From positions 1-64,000 of the forward strand of contig NZ_AMXE01000009.1 in assembly GCF_000310205.1 (NCBI RefSeq): a DNA stretch of 64,000 nt, in the 5' to 3' direction. Of this stretch, positions 55,346 through 64,000 are shown in pieces; position 1 is the first letter of the stretch, and the number at the start of each line of letters is the position of its first letter. The notes beneath the pieces are model-generated. The model saw only the letters and a list, made by a program, of their open reading frames with translations, searched no databases and had not been told where the DNA came from. Origin of the DNA: Thauera linaloolentis 47Lol = DSM 12138. GTDB taxonomy: Bacteria; Pseudomonadota; Gammaproteobacteria; Burkholderiales; Rhodocyclaceae. Made by a program: the position numbers and the translations under genes.

Positions 55346-56587
55346 ATGAACGCGAGCATCACCTACCGCGACCATTGGCCGCTGGTCATCGTGCTGGCGA
55401 TGCTGACGATGGCCGACATCATGGCCATCGATCTCTACCTGCCTGCGTTTCCCGCCGTGGCGGCGTCCTTTGCCGCGAGTGAGGCGCAGGTACGCGCGAC
55501 GCTGTCGGTCTTCATCTTCGGCCTGGCGGTCGGCCAACTGGCTTATGGCCCCTTGCTCGACCGCTTCGGCCGCCGGCTGCCGCTACTGGCGGGCATCGCG
55601 CTGTTCGTGGCGGGCTCGGTGCTGGCGGCGCTGGCGCCCAGCATCGAAGTGCTGCTGGGCGCACGGCTGCTGCAGGCGGCCGGGGCCGCGGCCGGGCTGG
55701 TGGCGCCGCGGGCGATCGTCACCGACATGTTCTCCGCGCGCGAAGCCGCCGCGGTCTATTCGGTGCTGGGGCAGATCCAGATGGCCGCCCCGGTGGCCGC
55801 GCCGCTGCTGGGCGTGTTCATCCTGCAATGGGGCGGCTGGCGCGCCTGCTTCGGCGTACTGGCGCTGCTGGTGCTGGCGGCATGGGTGGCGGCTTATCGT
55901 GTCGTGCCCGATTCGCTGCCCCGGCACCGGCGGTCTCCGCTGTCGCTGCGCGCGGTCGCATCAGCTTATGCCGGCCTCCTGCGCGACCGCGCCTTCGTGC
56001 TCTACAGCCTGGCGGGCGCGTGCCTGCTCGGCGGCCTCTTCGCCTACATCAGCAGTTCGCCGTTCATCCTGATGAGCGGATTCGGGTTCTCGTCCATCCA
56101 GTTCGGGCTCACGTTCGGCGGCATCGCCTGCCTGATCATCGCCAGCGGCGCGTTGAACATCCGCCTGCTGCCGGTGTTCGGACCCGGCCGCCTGCTGCTC
56201 GCCGGACTGGGGCTGCACGCCCTGGCCGCGCTGGCCCTGCTGCTTGCGGCATCGGCGCAGGCAGGGGCGTGGCTGTTCGTCGCGCTGCTGGCGTGCTGCC
56301 TCGGCGTGCTCGGGCTGATCTTCGGCAATCTCGCGGCCTTGACCATGTCCCACGCCGGCGAGCATGCCGGCGTGGCGTCGGCCTTCATGGGCGCCAGCCA
56401 GTATGCCGGCGGCGCGGTGATCGGGCTGCTGGCCGGCAGCTTCGGTACCACCGCCGTCGTGCTGGCCGCGACGCTCTTCTGCTGTGCGGTGGCGACGCTG
56501 CTGCTGGGGGTTGGCGCTGGCCGCGGCGGCCGTGCAGTCGTACCATCGCCTCCTTCCAGCCTGTCCGAACCGGAGGAGAGCCCATGA
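55346..56587 (+). CDS. Bcr/CflA family MFS drug exporter
   Basis: 413 aa from ATG 55346. Twelve membrane helices; motif YGPLLDRFGRRLPLLAGIAL (motif A) and RLLQAAGAAAGLVAPRAIVT with DM after it, both typical of the Bcr/CflA drug-proton antiporters. The IDLYLPAFP motif in helix 1 is diagnostic. It starts 17 nt after the RND pump and is probably in the same TetR-controlled operon, giving two efflux types under one regulator. Confidence 0.92.
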   Translation: MNASITYRDHWPLVIVLAMLTMADIMAIDLYLPAFPAVAASFAASEAQVRATLSVFIFGLAVGQLAYGPLLDRFGRRLPLLAGIALFVAGSVLAALAPSIEVLLGARLLQAAGAAAGLVAPRAIVTDMFSAREAAAVYSVLGQIQMAAPVAAPLLGVFILQWGGWRACFGVLALLVLAAWVAAYRVVPDSLPRHRRSPLSLRAVASAYAGLLRDRAFVLYSLAGACLLGGLFAYISSSPFILMSGFGFSSIQFGLTFGGIACLIIASGALNIRLLPVFGPGRLLLAGLGLHALAALALLLAASAQAGAWLFVALLACCLGVLGLIFGNLAALTMSHAGEHAGVASAFMGASQYAGGAVIGLLAGSFGTTAVVLAATLFCCAVATLLLGVGAGRGGRAVVPSPPSSLSEPEESP

Positions 56588-56682
56588 GCAGGACCATTGC
56601 GACCGTCTGCATCGCATCGCGCAGAGACCGCCTCTAGCGTCGCCGGCCGCTCCGCGCTTCCTGCACGCGTTTTCGAACCGCG

Positions 56683-57750
56683 ATGCGCAAGATCATCCAT
56701 TGCGACTGCGACTGTTTCTATGCCTCGGTCGAGATGCGCGACGACCCGTCGCTGGCCGGGCGCCCGCTCGCCGTCGGCGGGCGGGCGGAAACGCGCGGTG
56801 TGATCGCGACCTGCAACTACGAGGCGCGCGCCTTCGGCGTCCATTCGGCGATGTCCACCGCGCGGGCGCTGCAACTGTGCCCGCAACTGCGCCTGCTGCC
56901 GCCCAATTTCGAGCGCTACCGCGCCGCGTCTCGGCAGATTCTCGCCATCTACCGGGACTACACGCCGCTGGTCGAGCCCTTGTCGCTGGACGAAGCCTAC
57001 CTGGACGTGAGCGGCGTCGATCGCTGCAAGGGTTCGGCGACCTTGATGGCGCAGGAGATCCGCGCGCGCATCCGGGCCGAGGTCGGCATCACCGCATCGG
57101 CGGGCATCGCTCCCAGCAAGTTCGTGGCCAAGGTCGCGAGCGACTGGAACAAGCCCGACGGGCAGTTCGTGGTGCGCCCGGACGAGGTCGATGCCTTCGT
57201 CGCGGCGCTGCCGGTGAAGAAGATCTTCGGCGTCGGCAAGGTGACGGCCGCGCGCCTGCAGCGGCTGGGCGTGCAGACCTGCGGCGACCTGCGTGCCTGG
57301 AGCCTGGCCGAGCTGGCGCAGGCCTTCGGCAGTTTCGGCGCCAGCCTGTACCGCTTGTGCCGCGGCATCGACGAGCGGCCGGTGCGCCCCGACCGCATCC
57401 GCAAGTCGCTGTCGGTGGAAACCACCTACGTTACCGACCTGCCCGACCTGGCCGCCTGCAGCGCGGCGCTGCCGGCCTTGATCGAGGAATTCCGCGCCCG
57501 CTTCGGGCGCGCGCAGGAGGCACGGCCGGTGCACAAGGCGGTGGTCAAGATCAAGTTCTCCGATTTCACCCAAACCACGGCCGAATGCGTGTGCGAGGCG
57601 CCCGACGAGTCCGTCTGGCAGGCCCTGCTGGAAGAAGCGCATGCACGCAAGTCGCGCCCGGTGCGGCTGCTGGGGGTGGGCGTGCGTTTTGCCGAGGACG
57701 CCCATGCGCCGTCCGGGGTCACGCAGATCTCGCTGGATTTCGCCGTTTGA
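56683..57750 (+). CDS. dinB: DNA polymerase IV (DinB)
   Basis: 355 aa, Y-family. HCDCDCFYASVEMRDDPSLA (first catalytic Asp residues), YEARAFGVHSAMSTARALQL, LSLDEAYLDVSG with the catalytic Asp-Glu, SAGIAPSKFVAKVASDWNKP and a helix-hairpin-helix thumb FGVGKVTAARLQRLG. It copies past damaged bases. No LexA box was located upstream by eye. It lies 95 nt after the exporter gene. Confidence 0.96.
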   Translation: MRKIIHCDCDCFYASVEMRDDPSLAGRPLAVGGRAETRGVIATCNYEARAFGVHSAMSTARALQLCPQLRLLPPNFERYRAASRQILAIYRDYTPLVEPLSLDEAYLDVSGVDRCKGSATLMAQEIRARIRAEVGITASAGIAPSKFVAKVASDWNKPDGQFVVRPDEVDAFVAALPVKKIFGVGKVTAARLQRLGVQTCGDLRAWSLAELAQAFGSFGASLYRLCRGIDERPVRPDRIRKSLSVETTYVTDLPDLAACSAALPALIEEFRARFGRAQEARPVHKAVVKIKFSDFTQTTAECVCEAPDESVWQALLEEAHARKSRPVRLLGVGVRFAEDAHAPSGVTQISLDFAV

Positions 57751-57826
57751 AGCACCATGCCGGTTCTTGCCGCGAAGCCCGCGCCCGGGCTTTGCTCGAT
57801 GCCCATCCCGCCGAGGAAACACCCTG

Positions 57827-59704
57827 ATGGCCGAACGTGCCGATGCCGCGGCGAATGCCGCCGATCACCCTCCCGCCGCGCAGGCCGAGCGGGAGCGGCC
57901 GGCCAGCCTGGCGGCGCTCTATCGCGCGCTGTGGCAGCACGCGGCGGGCGCGAGGCACCTGATCCTGCTCGCCTTCGTGCTGTTGCTCGCGTCGCAGCTC
58001 TTCAAGCTCGGCGTGCCGTGGCTGGCAGGCAACGCCATCGATGCCATCCAGTCCGGCGGCGTGGACGCGCTGCCGGGGGCGTCGCGCTGGCTGGCGCTGG
58101 TGTTCGCGGCCATCGTCGCCAGCTGGCTGCTGCACGGGCCGGGGCGCATTCTCGAGCGCAATGTCGCGCTCAAGGTGCGTGAACGCCTGTCGGCCCTGCT
58201 GGTGGGGCGCCTGGTGGGCGCGCCGCTGGCATGGCACGAAAGCCACCATTCGGGCGAAACCACCCACCGCGTGCAGCAGAGCACGCGCGCCCTCTACGAC
58301 TTCGCCCAGAGCCAGTTCATCTATCTGCAGAACACGGTCAGGCTGGTGGGGCCGATCATCGCCTTGTGGCTGATCTCGCCGCTGGTCGGTGCCGTGGCGA
58401 TGCTGGGCTATGGCTTGATCGGCCTGCTGATCACCCGCTTCGACCGCGTGATGATGCGCATCGCACTGGACGAGAACCGCGCCGAGCGCGCCTATTCGGC
58501 CACGCTCGTGGATGTGCTGGGCAACGTGTTCTCGGTGCTGGCGCTGCGCCGGGGGGAAGGCGTGGCGCATCTGATCGCCACGCGCCTGGCGGCGGTGTTC
58601 GGCCCGCTGCGGCGCGGCATCGTGCTCAACGAGCTGAAGTGGTGCTCCGTCGACCTGCTGGCGAATGCGCTGTGGTGCGTGCTGGTCGGCATCTATGCCG
58701 CTGAGGCCGCGGGGGTGATCAGCCCGGGGGGCGGGGTGGCGCTGCTCGCTGGCGCGGCCGGCGGCATCGCGCTGGGCAAGGTCTTCATGGTGTACGAGTA
58801 CGCGCAGCAGGCGGGCGGCGTGATCACGGCGATCGCGGCGCATTTCCAGTCGCTGGCGCGCCAGCGTGCGGACTACGCCACCGCGCAGCCGGTGCTGGAT
58901 GCCGGCCGGGCCTTGCCGCCGGCACCGCTGGCCGATGCCGAGAGTGCCGGCTGGCAGGCGCTGGAGCTGAGCGATGTCCGCTTTGCCCACGCCGCGGCCC
59001 GCGGCGGTGCGGCGTTTCATGTCGAACGGCTGGGCCTCGCGCGCGGCCGGCGCTATGCGCTGGTCGGGCCGAGCGGTGGCGGCAAGAGCACCTTGCTGCG
59101 CCTGCTGGCCGGGCTGGACGAAGCGCAAGGCGGTAGCCTGGGCGTCGATGGCCGGGCAGTGCCCGCCGTGGCGGACACGCTGCGCCACATGGCCACGCTG
59201 ATCCCGCAGCAGGCCGAGATGTTCGACGGCACGCTGGCCGAGAACCTGCTGCTCGGCGGCGAAGCCCCCGCCGCGAGGATTGCCGCGGCGCTGCATGCAA
59301 GCTGCGCCGACACGGTCGTCGAGGGCTTGCCGCAGGGCCTGAATTCACGCGTGAGCGAGGGCGGCGCGAACTGGTCGGGCGGCCAGCGCCAGCGTCTGGC
59401 CCTGGCGCGCGGCGTACTGGCGGCGGAGGGCAGTTCGCTGGTGCTGCTCGACGAGCCCACGAGCAGCCTCGATCCCGAAACGGAAGGCCGCGTCTACAGC
59501 CGCCTGTTCGAGCATTTCGCCGATGCCGCCGTCGTGTCCTCGGTGCATCGGCTGCACCTGCTCAACCGCTTCGACGGCGTCATCCTGATGCGCGCGGGGC
59601 GGATCGAGGCGATGGGAACAGCGTGGGAGCTGGCGCAGCATTCGGCGCTGTTCCGGGATCTGCTCTCCGCCCAGGGTGCGGAGGCTTCGGTGCGGACGCG
59701 CTGA
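57827..59704 (+). CDS. ABC exporter, fused membrane and ATPase domains
   Basis: 625 aa from ATG 57827 with GAGGAAAC upstream. Six membrane helices (about 45-330) are followed by an ATPase with Walker A GPSGGGKSTLLRLLAGLD, signature NWSGGQRQRLALARG, Walker B LVLLDEPTSSLDPETEG and the H-loop SSVHRL. Half-transporters of this type dimerise and export lipids, peptides or drugs. The membrane part is diverged from MsbA; the substrate is unknown. It follows dinB by 76 nt and may be read from the same transcript. Confidence 0.9.
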   Translation: MAERADAAANAADHPPAAQAERERPASLAALYRALWQHAAGARHLILLAFVLLLASQLFKLGVPWLAGNAIDAIQSGGVDALPGASRWLALVFAAIVASWLLHGPGRILERNVALKVRERLSALLVGRLVGAPLAWHESHHSGETTHRVQQSTRALYDFAQSQFIYLQNTVRLVGPIIALWLISPLVGAVAMLGYGLIGLLITRFDRVMMRIALDENRAERAYSATLVDVLGNVFSVLALRRGEGVAHLIATRLAAVFGPLRRGIVLNELKWCSVDLLANALWCVLVGIYAAEAAGVISPGGGVALLAGAAGGIALGKVFMVYEYAQQAGGVITAIAAHFQSLARQRADYATAQPVLDAGRALPPAPLADAESAGWQALELSDVRFAHAAARGGAAFHVERLGLARGRRYALVGPSGGGKSTLLRLLAGLDEAQGGSLGVDGRAVPAVADTLRHMATLIPQQAEMFDGTLAENLLLGGEAPAARIAAALHASCADTVVEGLPQGLNSRVSEGGANWSGGQRQRLALARGVLAAEGSSLVLLDEPTSSLDPETEGRVYSRLFEHFADAAVVSSVHRLHLLNRFDGVILMRAGRIEAMGTAWELAQHSALFRDLLSAQGAEASVRTR

Positions 59705-59718
59705 AGCCAGGGGGCGGT

Positions 59719-60270
59719 TCAGGCGTTCTTGCGCTTCTGCCACAGCACGTCGCCGCGTCCGCCGGCGCGGTTCAGCACGCGGCCGAGTACGAACAGCAGG
59801 TCGGACAGGCGGTTCAGGTACTGGCGCGGGCCGTCGTTGACGGCCTCCTCCAGCGCCAGCGCCACCAGCGACCGTTCGGCGCGGCGGCACACGGTTCGCG
59901 CATGGTGGGCCAGCGCGGCGGCGCGGGTGCCGCCCGGCAGGATGAAGTCCTTCAGCGGTTCGAGCGGTTCGTTGAAGCGGTCCAGCTCGTTTTCGAGATG
60001 GGTCACCTGCCTGTCGGTGATCATGCTCATGCCCGGGATGCACACCTCGCCGCCGAGGTCGAACAGGTCGTGCTGCACGTCGGTCAGCAGCGTGCGCACA
60101 TCCTCCGGCAAGTCCTCGCACAGCAGCAGGCCGACGATGGCGTTGGTCTCATCCACCTCGCCCAGGGCGTGGATGCGCAGGCTGTCTTTGGAGACGCGCT
60201 TGCCGTCGCCCAGGCCGGTGGTGCCGGCGTCGCCGGTGCGGGTGTAGATCTTGGAAAGGCGGTGTCCCAT
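59719..60270 (-). CDS. PduO-type cob(I)alamin adenosyltransferase
   Basis: 183 aa from ATG 60270, preceded by TAGGAG. Family pattern: SKIYTRTGDAGTTGLGDGKR, VDETNAIVGLL, FDLGGEVCIPG and CRRAERSLVALA with the tail LNRLSDLLFVLGRVLNR. It moves adenosyl from ATP to cob(I)alamin, making coenzyme B12. An ATG at 60309 exists but is not typical. It is divergent from alaS with a dyad between. Confidence 0.93.
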   Translation of the reverse strand: MGHRLSKIYTRTGDAGTTGLGDGKRVSKDSLRIHALGEVDETNAIVGLLLCEDLPEDVRTLLTDVQHDLFDLGGEVCIPGMSMITDRQVTHLENELDRFNEPLEPLKDFILPGGTRAAALAHHARTVCRRAERSLVALALEEAVNDGPRQYLNRLSDLLFVLGRVLNRAGGRGDVLWQKRKNA

Positions 60271-60293
60271 GTGTGCTCCTACCCTGTTATTGG

Positions 60294-60309
60294 TTGACGT
60301 TCGCGTCAA
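60294..60309. promoter_or_regulatory. Dyad between the adenosyltransferase and alaS
   Basis: TTGACG and CGTCAA flank TTCG, a 6+6 inverted repeat in the 140-nt divergent gap. It could be an operator or a small RNA stem; the function is not clear. Confidence 0.3.
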
Positions 60310-60410
60310 TTATAGGCGAGGGGCCTGCCCGGTGGCCCGCTTGAGCTCATGATAAACTCGCACGTTCGCCCGCGGCGCGGGTCCATTGTCCAGAAAACAC
60401 GCCAGCCTCC

Positions 60411-63032
60411 ATGAAATCCGCCGAAATTCGCGACGCCTTCCTCAAGTTCTTCGAATCGAAAGGCCACCAGATCGTTGCCTCCAGCTCGCTGGTGCCGCAC
60501 GAGGACCCGACGCTGCTGTTCACCAATGCCGGCATGAACCAGTTCAAGGACGTGTTTCTCGGCTTCGACAAGCGTCCCTACAGCCGCGCCACCACCTCGC
60601 AGAAATGCGTGCGCGCCGGTGGCAAGCACAACGACCTGGAAAACGTCGGCTACACCGCGCGCCACCATACCTTCTTCGAGATGCTGGGCAACTTCAGCTT
60701 CGGCGACTACTTCAAGCGCGATGCCATCGCGTACGCCTGGGAGCTTTTGACCGAGGTCTTCAAGCTGCCCAAGGACAAGCTGTGGGTCACGGTGTATGCC
60801 GAGGACGACGAAGCCTACGGCATCTGGACCAAGGAAGTCGGCGTCGCCGCCGAGCGCGTGATCCGCATCGGCGACAACAAGGGCGCGCGCTACGCTTCGG
60901 ACAACTTCTGGATGATGGGCGACACCGGCCCCTGCGGCCCCTGCACCGAGATCTTCTACGACCACGGCGAGCACATCTGGGGCGGCCCGCCGGGATCGCC
61001 CGACGAAGACGGCGACCGCTACATCGAGATCTGGAACAACGTGTTCATGCAGTTCAACCGCGACGAGCAGGGCGTCATGCACCCGCTGCCCAAGCCCTCG
61101 GTCGACACCGGCATGGGCCTGGAGCGCATCTCCGCGGTGCTGCAAGGCGTGCACGCCAACTACGAAATCGACCTGTTCCAGGCGCTGATCAGGGCCGCTG
61201 CGCGTGAAACCTCGGGCAACGACATCGACTCGCCGTCGCTGAAGGTGCTGGCCGACCACATCCGCGCCTGTTCCTTCCTGATCGCCGACGGCGTCATCCC
61301 GGGCAACGAAGGCCGCGGCTACGTGCTGCGCCGCATCATCCGCCGCGCCATCCGCCACGGCTACAAGCTCGGCGCGCGTGCCGCCTTCTTCCACCGGCTG
61401 GTGCCGGACCTGGTGGCCGAGATGGGCACCGCCTATCCCGAACTGAAGGACGGCGAGCGCCGCATCATGGATGTGCTGCGCCAGGAGGAAGAACGCTTCT
61501 TCGCCACCATCGAGAATGGCATGGCTATCGTCGAGGCCGAACTGGACGCGATGGAAAAGGCCGGCAACAAGGTCTTCGACGGCGACACCGCCTTCAAGCT
61601 GCACGACACCTACGGCTTCCCGCTCGACCTCACCGCCGATATCTGCCGCGAACGCGAGGTGACGGTGGATGCCGCCGCCTTCGATGCCGCCATGGCGCGC
61701 CAGAAGGAGCAGGCGCGCGCCGCCGGCAAGTTCAAGATGGCGGCCAACCTGGAATACGACGGCCCCGAAACCATCTTCCACGGCTATGAGCGCCTGGAAG
61801 AAAAGGGCAATATCCTGGCCTTGTACAAGGACGGCGCGGCCGTCAATGAACTGTTCGAAGGCGACATGGGCGTCGTCGTGCTCGACGACACGCCTTTCTA
61901 CGCCGAGTCGGGTGGCCAGGTTGGCGACCGTGGCGAACTGCGCGCGGCGGGCGGTATCTTCGGCGTCGAGGACACGCAGAAGATCCAGGCCAGTGTGTTC
62001 GGCCATCACGGCGTGGTGCGCACCGGCAAGCTGTCGGTGGGGCAGGGCGTCGCCGCGCGCGTCGACGTCGCCGCGCGTGCTGCCACGGCGCGCAATCATT
62101 CCGTCACCCACCTCATGCACAAGGCGCTGCGCCAGGTGCTCGGCGCCCATGTGCAGCAGAAAGGCTCGCTGGTCGACCCGGACAAGACCCGCTTCGACTT
62201 CGCCCACACCGCGCCGATGACCGCCGAGGAAATCCGTGAGGTCGAGGAAATCGTCAACCGCGAGATCCTCGCCAACGCCGCCACCGATGCTCGTGTGATG
62301 GCGCTGGACGACGCGCAGAAATCCGGCGCGATGATGCTGTTCGGCGAAAAATACGCCGACGAAGTGCGCGTGCTGACCATCGGCAGTTCCAAGGAACTGT
62401 GCGGCGGCACCCACGTCGCGCGCACCGGCGACATCGGCCTGTTCAAGATCGTCGCCGAAGGCGGTGTCGCCGCCGGCATTCGCCGTGTCGAAGCCATCAC
62501 CGGCGAAAACGCGCTGCACTACATGCAGGAGCAGGAACGCCGCGTGCAGGGCATGTCGGCGTTGCTCAAGGTCCAGCCCGACGAGGTCGCCGAGCGCGTC
62601 GCCGGCATCCTCGACAACGTCCGCGCGCTCGAGAAGGAACTCGCCCGCCTCAAGAGCAAGCTCGCCGCCAGCCAGGGCGACGACCTGGTGAGCCAGGCGG
62701 TCGAGGTCGGCGGCATCAAGGTGCTGGCCGCCACGCTCGACGGCGCCGACGTGCCCACGCTGCGCGACACCATGGACAAGCTCAAGGACAAGCTCAAGAC
62801 CGCTGCCATCGTGCTGGCGTCGGTTGCCGACGGCAAGGTCTCGCTGATCGCCGGGGTCACCGCCGACAGCACCGCCAGGGTCAAGGCCGGCGAGCTGGTC
62901 AACTTCGTCGCCCAGCAGGTCGGCGGCAAGGGCGGCGGCCGGCCCGACATGGCCCAGGCCGGCGGCACTCAGCCGGAAAACCTGCCAGCGGCGCTGGCGG
63001 GCGTCAGAGAGTGGGTGGGCAGCAAGCTCTGA
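60411..63032 (+). CDS. alaS: Alanyl-tRNA synthetase
   Basis: 873 aa. Class II core (about 1-260): [53 protein letters not shown]. The editing domain has [16 protein letters not shown] and [17 protein letters not shown] with the zinc-binding Cys/His set, followed by a C-terminal C-Ala domain. It charges tRNA-Ala and removes Ser/Gly mischarged on it. Confidence 0.97.
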   Translation: MKSAEIRDAFLKFFESKGHQIVASSSLVPHEDPTLLFTNAGMNQFKDVFLGFDKRPYSRATTSQKCVRAGGKHNDLENVGYTARHHTFFEMLGNFSFGDYFKRDAIAYAWELLTEVFKLPKDKLWVTVYAEDDEAYGIWTKEVGVAAERVIRIGDNKGARYASDNFWMMGDTGPCGPCTEIFYDHGEHIWGGPPGSPDEDGDRYIEIWNNVFMQFNRDEQGVMHPLPKPSVDTGMGLERISAVLQGVHANYEIDLFQALIRAAARETSGNDIDSPSLKVLADHIRACSFLIADGVIPGNEGRGYVLRRIIRRAIRHGYKLGARAAFFHRLVPDLVAEMGTAYPELKDGERRIMDVLRQEEERFFATIENGMAIVEAELDAMEKAGNKVFDGDTAFKLHDTYGFPLDLTADICREREVTVDAAAFDAAMARQKEQARAAGKFKMAANLEYDGPETIFHGYERLEEKGNILALYKDGAAVNELFEGDMGVVVLDDTPFYAESGGQVGDRGELRAAGGIFGVEDTQKIQASVFGHHGVVRTGKLSVGQGVAARVDVAARAATARNHSVTHLMHKALRQVLGAHVQQKGSLVDPDKTRFDFAHTAPMTAEEIREVEEIVNREILANAATDARVMALDDAQKSGAMMLFGEKYADEVRVLTIGSSKELCGGTHVARTGDIGLFKIVAEGGVAAGIRRVEAITGENALHYMQEQERRVQGMSALLKVQPDEVAERVAGILDNVRALEKELARLKSKLAASQGDDLVSQAVEVGGIKVLAATLDGADVPTLRDTMDKLKDKLKTAAIVLASVADGKVSLIAGVTADSTARVKAGELVNFVAQQVGGKGGGRPDMAQAGGTQPENLPAALAGVREWVGSKL

Positions 63033-63131
63033 CGAGCTGGCTTTCCTGGCCCGCGTCGCCGGCGTCGTGCGAAGTGCACCGCTGCACGAGGGCACAGCCT
63101 TCCGTTCGATTCCTTTGCACGGTATTTACGA

Positions 63132-64000
63132 GTGACTGATACTCCCCAACCCGCTGCGAAACCGCGCTCGAAGAATCCTGCACGCAGGCGCCGCAACAAC
63201 TCCCACACTCCCAACGGCCCCGGGAAGAACGGCCGAGGCGCTGCCCGGCATGGTGCCGGCGGCCCCGGTGAGGAATACGACCTGCCCGAGCCGACCGAGG
63301 GCGAGGAGTTCGCGGGGACGGATGCCCCCACCGGCCCGCTGCTCCACCTGTCGGAACTCAAATCCCTGCACGTCTCGGAATTGCTGGCGATGGCGCAGGC
63401 GCAGGGTGTGGAGGGCGCGCAGCGCCTGCGAAAGCAGGATCTGGTGTTTGCCCTGTTGCGGCTCCATGCGCGCAGCGGCGGGCCGATCCATGGCGACGGC
63501 ACCCTGGAACTGATGCCCGATGGCTTCGGCTTCCTGCGCCTGGCCGACTCGTCGTACCTGGCCGGCCAGGACGACATCTACATCTCGCCCTCCATGGTCC
63601 GGCGTTTCAACCTGCGCACCGGGGACACGATCGAAGGAATCATCCGCGTTCCCAAGGCAGGAGAGCGGAATTTCGCGCTGGAGCGTGTCGACGCGATCAA
63701 CGGCCGCCCGCCGGCTGAATGCAAGGGCAAGATTCTGTTCGAGAATCTCACGCCGCTGCATCCGCAGGCGTGCTTCAAGCTCGAACGGGACAACTGTGGA
63801 GAGGAGAACATCACCAGCCGGGTGATCGACCTCATCGCACCCATCGGCAAGGGCCAGCGCGGCCTGCTTGTCGCCCCGCCCAAGAGCGGCAAGACGGTGA
63901 TGCTGCAGCACATCGCCCACTCGATCGTGGCCAACCAGCCGGACGTGGTGCTGATCGTGCTGCTGATCGATGAACGCCCCGAGGAAGTGACCGAGATGCA
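63132..64000 (+). CDS. rho: Transcription termination factor Rho with N-terminal basic extension (cut by window end)
   Basis: At least 289 residues; the gene runs beyond the window. The first 70 residues are a low-complexity basic then acidic segment ([31 protein letters not shown]) absent from the usual proteobacterial Rho, which starts at [14 protein letters not shown] (about 73 here). After that the RNA-binding domain ([16 protein letters not shown]) and the P-loop region [20 protein letters not shown] are normal. Rho unwinds RNA and ends transcription. GTG at 63132 is the only in-frame start seen near the previous stop; a shorter form starting near 63345 would need a non-ATG start. It may be a second rho copy. 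Confidence 0.9.
   Translation, partial: MTDTPQPAAKPRSKNPARRRRNNSHTPNGPGKNGRGAARHGAGGPGEEYDLPEPTEGEEFAGTDAPTGPLLHLSELKSLHVSELLAMAQAQGVEGAQRLRKQDLVFALLRLHARSGGPIHGDGTLELMPDGFGFLRLADSSYLAGQDDIYISPSMVRRFNLRTGDTIEGIIRVPKAGERNFALERVDAINGRPPAECKGKILFENLTPLHPQACFKLERDNCGEENITSRVIDLIAPIGKGQRGLLVAPPKSGKTVMLQHIAHSIVANQPDVVLIVLLIDERPEEVTEM

Noticed and set aside
60306..63095. Minus-strand open frame of 929 codons opposite alaS
   Set aside because: Shadow of alaS, which has all family motifs on the plus strand.

Overview
The window is chromosomal DNA from a high-GC betaproteobacterium, most likely of the Rhodocyclales (Thauera/Azoarcus/Zoogloea type). This is inferred from the PrsK-PrsR-PrsT and PEP-CTERM genes next to exopolysaccharide genes, betaproteobacterial housekeeping genes (rplU-rpmA-obg, ispB, alaS, three-gene pnt), and long antisense open frames typical of high-GC genomes. 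No 16S gene or species marker is present.

Layout. 1-854: a 5'-truncated MaoC-type hydratase remnant and an empty stretch. 855-11669: exopolysaccharide/PEP-CTERM regulatory block, with a membrane sugar transferase, the kinase PrsK, the sigma-54 activator PrsR, the TPR lipoprotein PrsT, a nucleotide-sugar dehydrogenase, a Sel1/lytic transglycosylase and a trypsin-like protease; several neighbours overlap by 4-8 nt. 11812-20864: tRNA-Arg(CCT), Uup ATPase, LemA with a GIDE-domain protein, an HDOD protein, AcuI, a response regulator with a degenerate GGDEF domain, and PrpE. 20952-34173: accessory region. It has three paralogous LuxI/FeeM-like acyltransferases, a SAM methyltransferase, a PEP-CTERM protein behind a near-consensus sigma-54 promoter, a ThiF/E1-like enzyme, a LolA-like protein, a beta-barrel, an MMPL-type RND exporter, a thioester-reductase-like dehydrogenase and an acyl-activating ligase. 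34327-41438: proB, obg, rpmA, rplU, a PP2C phosphatase and the proton-translocating transhydrogenase. 41542-50180: a small secreted protein, an EAL-like protein with altered catalytic residues, rhlE, rlmM, a lipoprotein, an orphan sugar-binding-type protein, ispB, tRNA-Pro(CGG) and a DnaQ-like exonuclease. 50238-56587: a TetR-controlled RND efflux operon plus a Bcr/CflA exporter. 56683-64000: dinB, an ABC exporter, a cobalamin adenosyltransferase, alaS and the start of a rho gene with a basic N-terminal extension.

How the parts may work together. PrsK/PrsR with sigma-54 probably drive the PEP-CTERM gene at 24780-25571, whose promoter at 25634-25649 keeps the GG-N10-GC spacing. The exosortase itself is not in the window. 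The most unusual part is 20952-34173: acyl activation, three acyl-transfer enzymes, methylation, an E1-like adenylating enzyme and a lipid-type envelope export set lie side by side. This could be an undescribed acyl-amino-acid or lipid signal/matrix pathway tied to the PEP-CTERM system, but that link is inference from gene order and family membership.
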